Positions 7,236-20,817 of a stretch of DNA of 64,000 nucleotides are shown piece after piece. The stretch is from positions 62,001 to 126,000 of the forward strand of contig NC_135141.1 of the NCBI RefSeq assembly GCF_051014445.1. The letters are read 5' to 3'. How positions within the stretch are numbered: the first letter of the stretch is position 1; each line of letters starts with the position of its first letter. A model generated the notes under the pieces. It worked only from the letters and a program-made list of their open reading frames with translations, ran no database searches and was not told the origin of the DNA. The position numbers were made by a program, and so were the translations under genes. Source of the stretch: Colletes latitarsis (taxonomy: Eukaryota; Arthropoda; Insecta; Hymenoptera; Colletidae).

Positions 7236-7683
7236 GGCGATTTATACAGTCGATATCGCCGATTTTTACAAAAGGTAAGTTTTAACATTTAAGTAAACAA
7301 AGCCTCTGTAAGTTTTATTTTCCATACTTCAAAAGTAAAAATAAATGCATGAAAAAAGAAAAAAACGTTCTTGACAAGTCCTATAAAATACTTGAGTTCA
7401 GTTTGTTCATAATTCATCGGTAAAAGAATCTAACTCTATAACAATCCGATACACAAGATATAAAGTCAGTTTCTCCTTTCATTATTAGATGCGTTGACTT
7501 TAATTTTATAAATTATGATGATAAGTATGATGATTTTACAGAAAGAGTTTATTTTTAATATTAAAGATTTCCTATATAAAGACAAGAAGGATATTTTTAC
7601 CAATATCTATCTATCTATCTTAATATTCTTCACCCACTTGGCCCACTTACTTTAACGAGTCTGAGTAAATCATCAGTACTATC
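7236..7683. other. AT-rich spacer with (TATC)4 and 9-bp duplication
   Basis: No gene seen. It contains GGCGAT...ATCGCC flanking a short loop at about 7227-7251, a TATC4 microsatellite (7604-7620) and, across the arbitrary unit boundary, a tandem duplication of AGTACTATC (7675-7692). The minus frame 7630-7839 opens on a non-ATG codon and is not called. Confidence 0.6.
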
Positions 7684-9248
7684 AGTACTATCATTTATTA
7701 ATAAAAATAATAGTTGGATAACATAGAACTTAATATTATTAGTCACACCACTAATAAAATGAATCTGCGATTCCATATCCAAAGATATAGTATAAGCTAG
7801 AAAATTCAGATTATTCAAGTTACTTCTGTCACTCGTCAAATTTTTTATGAAATTCTATGCTAATTCATGCTCTTTAAAATATAATTATAATCTACTGGGA
7901 CTTTTAGTTAACTTATGTTTTAATAAATCAATAATCAAAGTATCTATACATAATTAATATTAAAATCAAATAAGAGTAGTCGAAATAGTATTAATATTTA
8001 CTATCAGTCTCTGATATTTAAATTTTATTAAATATTTTAAATCTGTTATCACCTTGTTCAAATAATTTATTACTAGCTTTGATAAAATAGATTTTGGGAT
8101 GGATTTTTTAAGAATGGAATAAAAGGAATTCAGTTGTGAATTTTTATGAGGAATAAAGGGATATTATTATACTATCAACATGTATATCGTTCTTTAACTT
8201 GCCCATTTAGATATTTATATACTTGTATAAATATAAACCCACACTAAAATCATGTAAATATCTAAATCATTTTTAAATCTATGATTTGGAAAATTTTAGG
8301 GACTTGGAACTTAATTAATCTTTTATCTTACAGTTTTATCACACTTTAGAAGATAAAAATCATAATAATAATTTAATTTATTTTGCATAAAAACAGTCCT
8401 CTTCGTGCCTTTATATTTTCATTTTCTATGACCAAAAATTCGAAATTCGTTTCATTTTTACAAAAAAAGTGATTGGGATGTCCCCCAATCACTTATAAGT
8501 ATCATTTGTCGATTATCTTAAATATCTTATTATATTTTTTCTATACTAAATTTTCAAACCTCTTTACCTTGATATCTTCTTTTTCATGTAATTTGAATAC
8601 TTTTCTAAAGTAATCTTTTGTAAAATGTTCTGTTAATCTAAATTATCTAATAAATCTATATCAGAATTAGTTAATTCTGTTGTAAGATAAGTGAAAAATC
8701 AATGAAGACGAAGTTGCCAATATCAATTAAGTCAACTACTTTTGGTAATACATTTGGTTAAACATTCTTTCTTATTTTTTATCTCTGAATTTCGAGATTA
8801 CACAGATTAAAAAAATTTGTCTCTCTTTATTATTGTATCTATTTTTTCAGAGGGTAAATAGGTTCGTCATCCCCTTCTTCATTTGGCTTATCTTCATTTT
8901 CTTTCTTTCTTTCTCTATTTGAAATTTGAAAAGTCTATCCTTCTTTTATTAACTTAACCCAGACCTAACCAGACCACAATTCATCTTTCATATATTACTT
9001 CTAAATTCTTTCTTATTAATACTTTTCTGTATTAAAAAGTAAGTAGTCTTTCATGTGATGCTTATTCAACATTCTTACTACAGCTTGGTGTTGTTGTTGT
9101 TTCTTTTTTTTACCAAGAATAAAGTTATTTAAGAAGTTTATGCAGAAAATTTCACGTGAAAAATTTATTTTCTTAGAAAAGTACAACGTAGAACTACTAT
9201 ATATGATATGTTGTTTGTTTATAAAATCATCAATAACTACGTATAAAT

Positions 9249-9490
9249 ATGGAATTATTCTATATTCTAACATTTTTCAATAATTGTATTAACCATATAT
9301 CCAAGCTAACCAGTTTAGCCAGCATATGGACTTCTTTAACAGTTCTCCGTATTCCTTCAAATAGCATGTCATTAGTGTTGTACGCACTGCATCTCATATT
9401 ATACACAATTAATGTGACTTTTATACATATTATGCAACTGTATTATATCAACAAAGGGTGTAGAAACCCGTAAATAAATAAATAAATAAA
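9249..9490 (+). mobile_element. Retroelement-like 3' end, unit 2
   Basis: Equivalent of 1559-1800. It has G instead of C at 9463 in the terminal stem-loop and keeps A at 9405 as unit 1 does. The TAAA tail is the same length. Confidence 0.4.
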
Positions 9491-9826
9491 GAAGTATTAA
9501 AAAGAGGGTAACGTGGAACTTGAAATGATTTTTTAGTTATTTTCTTTGGATATTAAAGTAGATTTCATTGGATGTAAGAGTAGATGTAATTGGACAGTTA
9601 AGTATTTTTTATTATACTGTTAAAGCAATGTGTTTTAAGGGGAGGAGGTTTAAACACCTCGCCTAACCTAACCTCGTCCGGATCTCGAGGGAAGGAACGC
9701 TGGGCAAATGGAAAATAATCGGTGCAAGTTGAATTTATTTTCGCTTAGTCGCCTTATACGATTAAGCCGTTTATTTCTTCTTAAATTTTACTCTTAATTA
9801 CAATAGATAGAAGAAAATAATTTTCT

Positions 9827-10415
9827 AATTTGTTGATGGCGACTTCGTTAAAAAGTAATTATTCCGTCGGTAAAATGCGCAAGATTTCGGGGGTAAAATG
9901 ATTGTAATTGACCCCCGCAACCGCAAATAATTTTTCCAAAACGATTTGAATTGAATTTGTTTTCCCGTCGAACAACCGTTTTCACACCTTCTCGAATTTT
10001 TTTCTAGAAAGTGGGTAGGATTTCTGGGGTATGTCTAGTCACCAAAAATGATTGTAATTGACCCCCACAGCTAACAATATTTTTTTCAGAACGATTTGAA
10101 ATATTTTAATTTCGTCGAAAAATTTCACACCTTCTCGAATTTTTTTCTAGAAAGTGGGTAGGATTTCGAGGGTATGTGTCATTTGGTCACAATTACCAAA
10201 AATGATTGTAATTGACCCCCGCAACCGAAAATAATTTTTCCAAAACGATTTGAATTGAATTTTTTGTTTCTCTGTCACCTAATTAGATTTTCGGTAAGGA
10301 ATTTTTTTCTCGAAAATGCGTAGGATCTCGGGGGTATGTGTAATGACCAAAAATTATTGCAATTTACCCTCACAACCGAAAATAATTTTTTTAGAACGAT
10401 TTGAAAAATTTTTTA
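9827..10415 (+). repeat. Four-module block, unit 2
   Basis: Copy of 2137-2725 with the same module spacing. Confidence 0.75.
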
Positions 10416-10892
10416 CCTCTTGTTTTGTAGTTGTTCCTTCCGATCCATAGGATTTAAAAGATTTATGAAAAATCTTTTAAATGTTTCATATAAATCTTGG
10501 CAAGAATTAAATTTTCTGTAAAAAAAAATTAAATAAATTTGTTCTCTGCCTTCTCTAGAAAAGAAAAAATTAAATGAGATGAAATCTTATACATTACATG
10601 CTTACTTAAATCGCATTGAAAACGAATACCACAAATGTTTCAGAATAATCTGCAAAATGGTCTCACTCGCAAAGGGTTAATTGAGAAATAAATGTTTGGT
10701 AATTGAAAACAGGTAAGCAGGTTATTAACCAGCTGTTTTTTTCGCTAAGACAAATTGAAAACTCGGTTCTAACAAGGAAAAGTTGGAATGGTACCCGGTT
10801 TTGGGTTAGGTTTTACTTTAAGATATGTATTATTAAAGTTATTACAGGTACTATTTTCCGAAATAGAACTATATTCTATTCACCACTAATCA

Positions 10893-10985
10893 GCGTGGCC
10901 GTGAGTGATAAGGTGTTTGCCTGCAAGTTCGAGCTTCTTCTTTTGCTCTGCAGATTCGAACCCTGGTAGAAGAAATCTTTTTTTT
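10893..10985 (+). ncRNA. tRNA-like Pol III segment, unit 2
   Basis: Copy of 3203-3295 with both boxes and the T run kept. Confidence 0.5.
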
Positions 10986-12015
10986 ATTTTTTCAATCATA
11001 TTTTCGTACAATCAAGTACACATAACATGTGACATTATATTTTTGTATGCCCTTCGAATATTTCTTTTTTTTTAAGTTGAATTTAACCAAAATTACATTT
11101 ATAACATAATATGTTATTTTCAATGTACGAAGTACATGAATCTGAAAAATGATGGTACTTTTCGTAAAAACAGTCAAAACATAAAAATTTCAAGCACCAC
11201 GTGCATCTAACGAAAGTTCTGTTTTCACAGAAATTACAGAAATTATTTTCTATTTAATGATGATGATGGTGGAATGGAATGACCGCTTCATTTACATTGA
11301 TAAAATGTGAACGATTTTCGGATAGTCGTACCTCGTACTTTTTACCTTATACTTGAGGTAAAAAGGGGTATAACCGGGTAAAACAGTTTTATGACATTAC
11401 CTGCTAACTCATGTTACTGTTCTGATGAAAATGAAACGCTATGTTTTGTATTCGACTATGTCCTTTTAAAATTTTTAATCCAACCCATACTTTGTATTAA
11501 ACTGGTAAACGGGATCACTTTTCTTTTGTGGTTTAAACGGTTTGGTGGTGCACGTTATTAATTTTGATGGATCGATACAATTATTTTTTTATGCAAAGTT
11601 AAGCCAAATCAAACTAGTTAATATATATTTAGTTCGTCATAACAAATTGATAATTATACGGTTATCTAAAAACATATCGAGGAAAATCATTATTAATTAA
11701 TTTCTGCAACTATTAATTCTACTACTAAGTTTTGTTTATGTTATAAAAATAAGATAATAACTCTTCTTATTGAAAAATCCCACAGCGTGCACGATACTGG
11801 CAAAGAGTGGATTCTCATTTTAATTTATTAATTTTCAATCTTAAACTATTGATTTTGAAAAATCGTATTAATAATATACATATGTTACGCTCACATATAA
11901 GAATAATAATAAGAAAAAAATTTCTTTTTTTTTTCAATAATTAAAATATGATCAGGGGGTTTTAAAACCCATTTATTTTCGTAAAATAAATTTTACAAAA
12001 TTTCTTTTTCAAACT

Positions 12016-12330
12016 ACTTACGTACTTTGCTTATGTGCGCCTACATCGTCATGTGCGTCGGAAAGTAAAAATGCCTGGGCAGTCAGTCGAGAATCTCGAC
12101 TCGAGATTCCAAATCGTATGCCGTTGACGGGAGGTCGGATTTCAGTTGTTAAGAGCGAGAAGGCAAATGTGAGCCTTTCTCTCTCGACTCTCACGAGGCG
12201 GTCCGAAATTACTTCGGGCAGCGTCAGTTTGCCTTTGTCGACTTTCCGAAACATTACGAGCTCACGTACGCGTGAGAGAGCACACTATGCCTTCGGTGCA
12301 CTTCTGGCACCTCTGATTTCAGACACTTCC
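12016..12330. other. GC-rich island, unit 2
   Basis: Copy of 4326-4640. Both predicted frames have the same protein sequence as in unit 1. Confidence 0.55.
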
Positions 12331-13119
12331 TCTAAACCAATCAAAAAACTTTTCGAACAAAAGTTACACAGAAATGACAACACTTGACAAGAAATTGCAA
12401 TAGTAGAAATTAGCAAAACAGTTTTTATTCAACAAAAAATCAAGGTCGTTTCAATTTTTTTTTAACAAAAATATATAATTTTAAATATATAATCGATTTG
12501 TTTGTTGTATCTTTGTATTCTCTTTAAAAAAAAAGTGTAAGAGGTCTTAGGTCGAAAATTGACTGGAATTCTTTAGAAGCTATGATTTTTCTTCCGAATT
12601 CCCATTCACGCGACACACTGTCTCCGCTCCGCCGCCCCCGGAGGAGGATTAAACTTCATTAAATAAACGAAATACAGTTTGAAACCCTCCTATAACACGG
12701 TAGATCGGTTCCTATTACAAATGCCGTGTTGTCTGAAACCGTGTTATATGAGACCTAACCCAGAGCCAGTTCACTCGAAAAGGGAGGGGAGTTATGGTCC
12801 GAAAACTTATTAAAAACGAATATTTTTTTTTAATTCAATGACAGAATTTACCACACAGTATTTGTTTAAATAAGTAATATATTTAACATAACAGGAAATA
12901 ATTAAATAAATATGAATGAGCGCAAGCAGGCTGTTGCAGCTCGTAATGCAAATCAAAACGTAACATACGAGAAACGTCGCGAGAAGGCGTCCCCAAGACG
13001 AAAGAAACAAAACCGTCAACGATGTGAATGACGCGCATCTCAACGACCCATTTTATATCAAACACATATAGATCGCTTTCTCACATTCTACATAAGCAAT
13101 TTAATTTTTCTATGTATAC

Positions 13120-14333
13120 AGGGTGTTCGACCACCCCTGGGAAAAATTTTAATGGGAGATTCTAGAGGCCAAAATAAGACGAAAATCAAGAATACCAATT
13201 TGTTGATGGAGGCTTCGTTAAAACGTTATTAACAATTAAATTAAAAAATTTCAAATCGTTTTGGAAAAATTATTTTCGGTTGCCAATTCGGGGGTCAAGT
13301 ACAATCATTTTTTATGAATACACATATCCCCGACAATCCTACCCTCCTTCGAGAAAAAAAGTTCGGGTAGGTGGTGAAATTTCTCGGCGAAAAAAAAAAT
13401 TTTTCAAATCGTTCTAAAAAAATTATTTCCGATTGCAAGGGTCGATTATAATCATTTTTTATGAATAGATATACCCCGGAAATCCTACCCAGTTTGGAGA
13501 AAAAAATTCGAGAAGGTGTGAAATTTTTCAACAAAATTAAAAAATTTTAAATCGTTCTAAAAAAATTATTTCTGATTGCAGGGACCAATTATAATAATTT
13601 TTGGTCGATAGACATACCCTCGAAATCGTAACCATTTTCGAGAAAAAAATTCCTTACCGAAAATATAATTTCAGGCGAAAAATGCTTCCCGTAAATTTTA
13701 TGTTTGAATCTTTAAAACACCATAACTTCTGAACGGATTGGACGATTTTAATGTTAAAAAAGCCAAACGCCGCGTATTTTAGTGTAGAATATGTAACAAT
13801 TGTAAAAATATTGGAAAGGTTGTTCCTTGGCCCCGTAATGTTAGAAAACCCCCATAAAAATGGTCCAATTTTCAACTTAGATAGCCATAACTCCTATAAT
13901 AGTGAATATATTTCAATGAAACTTTTTTCTCAAGTAGAGCCCATAGGTACCTACAAAAAAGTATTAAACAACTTTTCTGTAGGACGTCAAGCGAAATTAT
14001 TAAAAATCAAAAACGAATTTTTAAGAAAAATCAACAGGGGATAGGTAGGTAGGTAGGTAGGTGCCTAAATTTTGTCGGCGAAATTGAAAAGTTTCAAATC
14101 GTTCTGGAAAAATTATTTTCGGTTGCGGAGGTAAATTATAATCATTTTCGGTGAATAGACATACTCCCGAAATCTTACCCACTTTCGAGAAAAAATTCAG
14201 TATTGGCGGAACTTTAAACGTTAATAACTTTTTAACGAAGCCACCATCAACAAATTGGTATTCTTGATTTTCGTCTTATTTTGGCCTCTAGAATCTCCCA
14301 TTAATATTTTTCCCAAGGGTGGCCGAACACCCT
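13120..14333. mobile_element. TIR element, unit 2
   Basis: Same length (1214 bp) and termini as 5430-6643. The 8-bp insertion of long units lies just outside, after 14360. Confidence 0.85.
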
Positions 14334-16946
14334 TATATATATGTATGTATGTATGTATGTATAACAGAAAACAAAAAAACAAAAAAACAAAAAAACACAA
14401 AAAATATTATTTTAATTTAACGCAACCTTAATTTAATAAATTATAATTTCTAATAATATATTTTTTCATGTAAAGCCACTATATTTCTTTCATTGTTCTT
14501 TCGCGTCATTACTTTAAGGTAATTTAGGTTTTAAATATGTTAAGCAAAAATCATGTTATCCAGTGCTGTACAAAGTTTTATGTTTTCGCAATTTTCTTAT
14601 CGTGTTAGAGCGAAAGCGTGTTATAGGGGATATGATGCCGTGTTGTAGGGGACAAGCATCCCTGTATAGGGAAATTCTCTTTTACAAATGTCGACGGAAT
14701 CCCGACGTAACACCTGTATCCACGAGTTGTTATTAATGAAGTTGAAGGTAGACGATCAACCAAGATTCACACGTAACCAGTCTTCCGAATTCAAGGACAC
14801 TTCAATTTGGCGACAAGCATGGGATGCTGCTCACGAAATACACGAAACTTTCGTCGTGAGAGTAGCACGTGAAATTTACTTACATAACCTAAATCGAGCA
14901 CGTACTCTACCTCACTTACGGGCACGAACGTAAGGCGATTTATACAGTCGATATCGCCGATTTTTACAAAAGGTAAGTTTTAACATTTAAGTAAACAAAG
15001 CCTCTGTAAGTTTTATTTTCCATACTTCAAAAGTAAAAATAAATGCATGAAAAAAGAAAAAAACGTTCTTGACAAGTCCTATAAAATACTTGAGTTCAGT
15101 TTGTTCATAATTCATCGGTAAAAGAATCTAACTCTATAACAATCCGATACACAAGATATAAAGTCAGTTTCTCCTTTCATTATTAGATGCGTTGACTTTA
15201 ATTTTATAAATTATGATGATAAGTATGATGATTTTACAGAAAGAGTTTATTTTTAATATTAAAGATTTCCTATATAAAGACAAGAAGGATATTTTTACCA
15301 ATATCTATCTATCTATCTTAATATTCTTCACCCACTTGGCCCACTTACTTTAACGAGTCTGAGTAAATCATCAGTACTATCAGTACTATCATTTATTAAT
15401 AAAAATAATAGTTGGATAACATAGAACTTAATATTATTAGTCACACCACTAATAAAATGAATCTGCGATTCCATATCCAAAGATATAGTATAAGCTAGAA
15501 AATTCAGATTATTCAAGTTACTTCTGTCACTCGTCAAATTTTTTATGAAATTCTATGCTAATTCATGCTCTTTAAAATATAATTATAATCTACTGGGACT
15601 TTTAGTTAACTTATGTTTTAATAAATCAATAATCAAAGTATCTATACATAATTAATATTAAAATCAAATAAGAGTAGTCGAAATAGTATTAATATTTACT
15701 ATCAGTCTCTGATATTTAAATTTTATTAAATATTTTAAATCTGTTATCACCTTGTTCAAATAATTTATTACTAGCTTTGATAAAATAGATTTTGGGATGG
15801 ATTTTTTAAGAATGGAATAAAAGGAATTCAGTTGTGAATTTTTATGAGGAATAAAGGGATATTATTATACTATCAACATGTATATCGTTCTTTAACTTGC
15901 CCATTTAGATATTTATATACTTGTATAAATATAAACCCACACTAAAATCATGTAAATATCTAAATCATTTTTAAATCTATGATTTGGAAAATTTTAGGGA
16001 CTTGGAACTTAATTAATCTTTTATCTTACAGTTTTATCACACTTTAGAAGATAAAAATCATAATAATAATTTAATTTATTTTGCATAAAAACAGTCCTCT
16101 TCGTGCCTTTATATTTTCATTTTCTATGACCAAAAATTCGAAATTCGTTTCATTTTTACAAAAAAAGTGATTGGGATGTCCCCCAATCACTTATAAGTAT
16201 CATTTGTCGATTATCTTAAATATCTTATTATATTTTTTCTATACTAAATTTTCAAACCTCTTTACCTTGATATCTTCTTTTTCATGTAATTTGAATACTT
16301 TTCTAAAGTAATCTTTTGTAAAATGTTCTGTTAATCTAAATTATCTAATAAATCTATATCAGAATTAGTTAATTCTGTTGTAAGATAAGTGAAAAATCAA
16401 TGAAGACGAAGTTGCCAATATCAATTAAGTCAACTACTTTTGGTAATACATTTGGTTAAACATTCTTTCTTATTTTTTATCTCTGAATTTCGAGATTACA
16501 CAGATTAAAAAAATTTGTCTCTCTTTATTATTGTATCTATTTTTTCAGAGGGTAAATAGGTTCGTCATCCCCTTCTTCATTTGGCTTATCTTCATTTTCT
16601 TTCTTTCTTTCTCTATTTGAAATTTGAAAAGTCTATCCTTCTTTTATTAACTTAACCCAGACCTAACCAGACCACAATTCATCTTTCATATATTACTTCT
16701 AAATTCTTTCTTATTAATACTTTTCTGTATTAAAAAGTAAGTAGTCTTTCATGTGATGCTTATTCAACATTCTTACTACAGCTTGGTGTTGTTGTTGTTT
16801 CTTTTTTTTACCAAGAATAAAGTTATTTAAGAAGTTTATGCAGAAAATTTCACGTGAAAAATTTATTTTCTTAGAAAAGTACAACGTAGAACTACTATAT
16901 ATGATATGTTGTTTGTTTATAAAATCATCAATAACTACGTATAAAT

Positions 16947-17188
16947 ATGGAATTATTCTATATTCTAACATTTTTCAATAATTGTATTAACCATATATCC
17001 AAGCTAACCAGTTTAGCCAGCATATGGACTTCTTTAACAGTTCTCCGTATTCCTTCAAATAGCATGTCATTAGTGTTGTACGCACTGCATCTCATATTAT
17101 ACGCAATTAATGTGACTTTTATACATATTATGCAACTGTATTATATCAACAAAGGGTGTAGAAACCCGTAAATAAATAAATAAATAAA
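16947..17188 (+). mobile_element. Retroelement-like 3' end, unit 3
   Basis: Same element with G at 17103, which makes a CpG. All later units share that state. Confidence 0.4.
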
Positions 17189-17524
17189 GAAGTATTAAAA
17201 AGAGGGTAACGTGGAACTTGAAATGATTTTTTAGTTATTTTCTTTGGATATTAAAGTAGATTTCATTGGATGTAAGAGTAGATGTAATTGGACAGTTAAG
17301 TATTTTTTATTATACTGTTAAAGCAATGTGTTTTAAGGGGAGGAGGTTTAAACACCTCGCCTAACCTAACCTCGTCCGGATCTCGAGGGAAGGAACGCTG
17401 GGCAAATGGAAAATAATCGGTGCAAGTTGAATTTATTTTCGCTTAGTCGCCTTATACGATTAAGCCGTTTATTTCTTCTTAAATTTTACTCTTAATTACA
17501 ATAGATAGAAGAAAATAATTTTCT

Positions 17525-18113
17525 AATTTGTTGATGGCGACTTCGTTAAAAAGTAATTATTCCGTCGGTAAAATGCGCAAGATTTCGGGGGTAAAATGAT
17601 TGTAATTGACCCCCGCAACCGCAAATAATTTTTCCAAAACGATTTGAATTGAATTTGTTTTCCCGTCGAACAACCGTTTTCACACCTTCTCGAATTTTTT
17701 TCTAGAAAGTGGGTAGGATTTCTGGGGTATGTCTAGTCACCAAAAATGATTGTAATTGACCCCCACAGCTAACAATATTTTTTTCAGAACGATTTGAAAT
17801 ATTTTAATTTCGTCGAAAAATTTCACACCTTCTCGAATTTTTTTCTAGAAAGTGGGTAGGATTTCGAGGGTATGTGTCATTTGGTCACAATTACCAAAAA
17901 TGATTGTAATTGACCCCCGCAACCGAAAATAATTTTTCCAAAACGATTTGAATTGAATTTTTTGTTTCTCTGTCACCTAATTAGATTTTCGGTAAGGAAT
18001 TTTTTTCTCGAAAATGCGTAGGATCTCGGGGGTATGTGTAATGACCAAAAATTATTGCAATTTACCCTCACAACCGAAAATAATTTTTTTAGAACGATTT
18101 GAAAAATTTTTTA
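17525..18113 (+). repeat. Four-module block, unit 3
   Basis: Copy of 2137-2725. No difference noticed. Confidence 0.75.
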
Positions 18114-18590
18114 CCTCTTGTTTTGTAGTTGTTCCTTCCGATCCATAGGATTTAAAAGATTTATGAAAAATCTTTTAAATGTTTCATATAAATCTTGGCA
18201 AGAATTAAATTTTCTGTAAAAAAAAATTAAATAAATTTGTTCTCTGCCTTCTCTAGAAAAGAAAAAATTAAATGAGATGAAATCTTATACATTACATGCT
18301 TACTTAAATCGCATTGAAAACGAATACCACAAATGTTTCAGAATAATCTGCAAAATGGTCTCACTCGCAAAGGGTTAATTGAGAAATAAATGTTTGGTAA
18401 TTGAAAACAGGTAAGCAGGTTATTAACCAGCTGTTTTTTTCGCTAAGACAAATTGAAAACTCGGTTCTAACAAGGAAAAGTTGGAATGGTACCCGGTTTT
18501 GGGTTAGGTTTTACTTTAAGATATGTATTATTAAAGTTATTACAGGTACTATTTTCCGAAATAGAACTATATTCTATTCACCACTAATCA

Positions 18591-18683
18591 GCGTGGCCGT
18601 GAGTGATAAGGTGTTTGCCTGCAAGTTCGAGCTTCTTCTTTTGCTCTGCAGATTCGAACCCTGGTAGAAGAAATCTTTTTTTT
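18591..18683 (+). ncRNA. tRNA-like Pol III segment, unit 3
   Basis: Copy of 3203-3295 with both boxes and the T run kept. Confidence 0.5.
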
Positions 18684-19713
18684 ATTTTTTCAATCATATT
18701 TTCGTACAATCAAGTACACATAACATGTGACATTATATTTTTGTATGCCCTTCGAATATTTCTTTTTTTTTAAGTTGAATTTAACCAAAATTACATTTAT
18801 AACATAATATGTTATTTTCAATGTACGAAGTACATGAATCTGAAAAATGATGGTACTTTTCGTAAAAACAGTCAAAACATAAAAATTTCAAGCACCACGT
18901 GCATCTAACGAAAGTTCTGTTTTCACAGAAATTACAGAAATTATTTTCTATTTAATGATGATGATGGTGGAATGGAATGACCGCTTCATTTACATTGATA
19001 AAATGTGAACGATTTTCGGATAGTCGTACCTCGTACTTTTTACCTTATACTTGAGGTAAAAAGGGGTATAACCGGGTAAAACAGTTTTATGACATTACCT
19101 GCTAACTCATGTTACTGTTCTGATGAAAATGAAACGCTATGTTTTGTATTCGACTATGTCCTTTTAAAATTTTTAATCCAACCCATACTTTGTATTAAAC
19201 TGGTAAACGGGATCACTTTTCTTTTGTGGTTTAAACGGTTTGGTGGTGCACGTTATTAATTTTGATGGATCGATACAATTATTTTTTTATGCAAAGTTAA
19301 GCCAAATCAAACTAGTTAATATATATTTAGTTCGTCATAACAAATTGATAATTATACGGTTATCTAAAAACATATCGAGGAAAATCATTATTAATTAATT
19401 TCTGCAACTATTAATTCTACTACTAAGTTTTGTTTATGTTATAAAAATAAGATAATAACTCTTCTTATTGAAAAATCCCACAGCGTGCACGATACTGGCA
19501 AAGAGTGGATTCTCATTTTAATTTATTAATTTTCAATCTTAAACTATTGATTTTGAAAAATCGTATTAATAATATACATATGTTACGCTCACATATAAGA
19601 ATAATAATAAGAAAAAAATTTCTTTTTTTTTTCAATAATTAAAATATGATCAGGGGGTTTTAAAACCCATTTATTTTCGTAAAATAAATTTTACAAAATT
19701 TCTTTTTCAAACT

Positions 19714-20028
19714 ACTTACGTACTTTGCTTATGTGCGCCTACATCGTCATGTGCGTCGGAAAGTAAAAATGCCTGGGCAGTCAGTCGAGAATCTCGACTC
19801 GAGATTCCAAATCGTATGCCGTTGACGGGAGGTCGGATTTCAGTTGTTAAGAGCGAGAAGGCAAATGTGAGCCTTTCTCTCTCGACTCTCACGAGGCGGT
19901 CCGAAATTACTTCGGGCAGCGTCAGTTTGCCTTTGTCGACTTTCCGAAACATTACGAGCTCACGTACGCGTGAGAGAGCACACTATGCCTTCGGTGCACT
20001 TCTGGCACCTCTGATTTCAGACACTTCC
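19714..20028. other. GC-rich island, unit 3
   Basis: Copy of 4326-4640 with both frames unchanged. Confidence 0.55.
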
Positions 20029-20817
20029 TCTAAACCAATCAAAAAACTTTTCGAACAAAAGTTACACAGAAATGACAACACTTGACAAGAAATTGCAATA
20101 GTAGAAATTAGCAAAACAGTTTTTATTCAACAAAAAATCAAGGTCGTTTCAATTTTTTTTTAACAAAAATATATAATTTTAAATATATAATCGATTTGTT
20201 TGTTGTATCTTTGTATTCTCTTTAAAAAAAAAGTGTAAGAGGTCTTAGGTCGAAAATTGACTGGAATTCTTTAGAAGCTATGATTTTTCTTCCGAATTCC
20301 CATTCACGCGACACACTGTCTCCGCTCCGCCGCCCCCGGAGGAGGATTAAACTTCATTAAATAAACGAAATACAGTTTGAAACCCTCCTATAACACGGTA
20401 GATCGGTTCCTATTACAAATGCCGTGTTGTCTGAAACCGTGTTATATGAGACCTAACCCAGAGCCAGTTCACTCGAAAAGGGAGGGGAGTTATGGTCCGA
20501 AAACTTATTAAAAACGAATATTTTTTTTTAATTCAATGACAGAATTTACCACACAGTATTTGTTTAAATAAGTAATATATTTAACATAACAGGAAATAAT
20601 TAAATAAATATGAATGAGCGCAAGCAGGCTGTTGCAGCTCGTAATGCAAATCAAAACGTAACATACGAGAAACGTCGCGAGAAGGCGTCCCCAAGACGAA
20701 AGAAACAAAACCGTCAACGATGTGAATGACGCGCATCTCAACGACCCATTTTATATCAAACACATATAGATCGCTTTCTCACATTCTACATAAGCAATTT
20801 AATTTTTCTATGTATAC

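Larger units (their letters stand above)
1..7683. repeat. Macrosatellite unit 1 (7683 bp)
   Basis: First unit of the tandem array. The phase is arbitrary: position 1 aligns with 7684, 15382, 23080, 30778, 38464, 46148, 53834 and 61520. The unit is a mosaic of transposon fragments, AT-rich spacer and a GC-rich island, so an ordinary composite genomic segment seems to have been amplified rather than a simple satellite. Unit 1 has private differences: A at 665 (G elsewhere), loss of 3 bp near 1508, and C at 1773 (G elsewhere). It belongs to the short subtype, without the 4-bp insertion near 265 or the 8-bp insertion near 6680. No recognised gene lies in it. Confidence 0.97.
7684..15381. repeat. 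Macrosatellite unit 2 (7698 bp, long subtype)
   Basis: Long-subtype copy. It has G at 7828 and A at 7925 (A and G in short units), a 4-bp insertion near 7949, and a third AAAAAAAC block after 14365. It shares A at 9405 with unit 1 only, while all later units have G there, so it mixes a unit 1 allele with long-subtype markers. Confidence 0.97.

Noticed and set aside
7675..7692. 9-bp direct duplication as the original amplification junction
   Set aside because: A tandem array is circularly permuted, so no position can be shown to be the original breakpoint without a single-copy ancestor.
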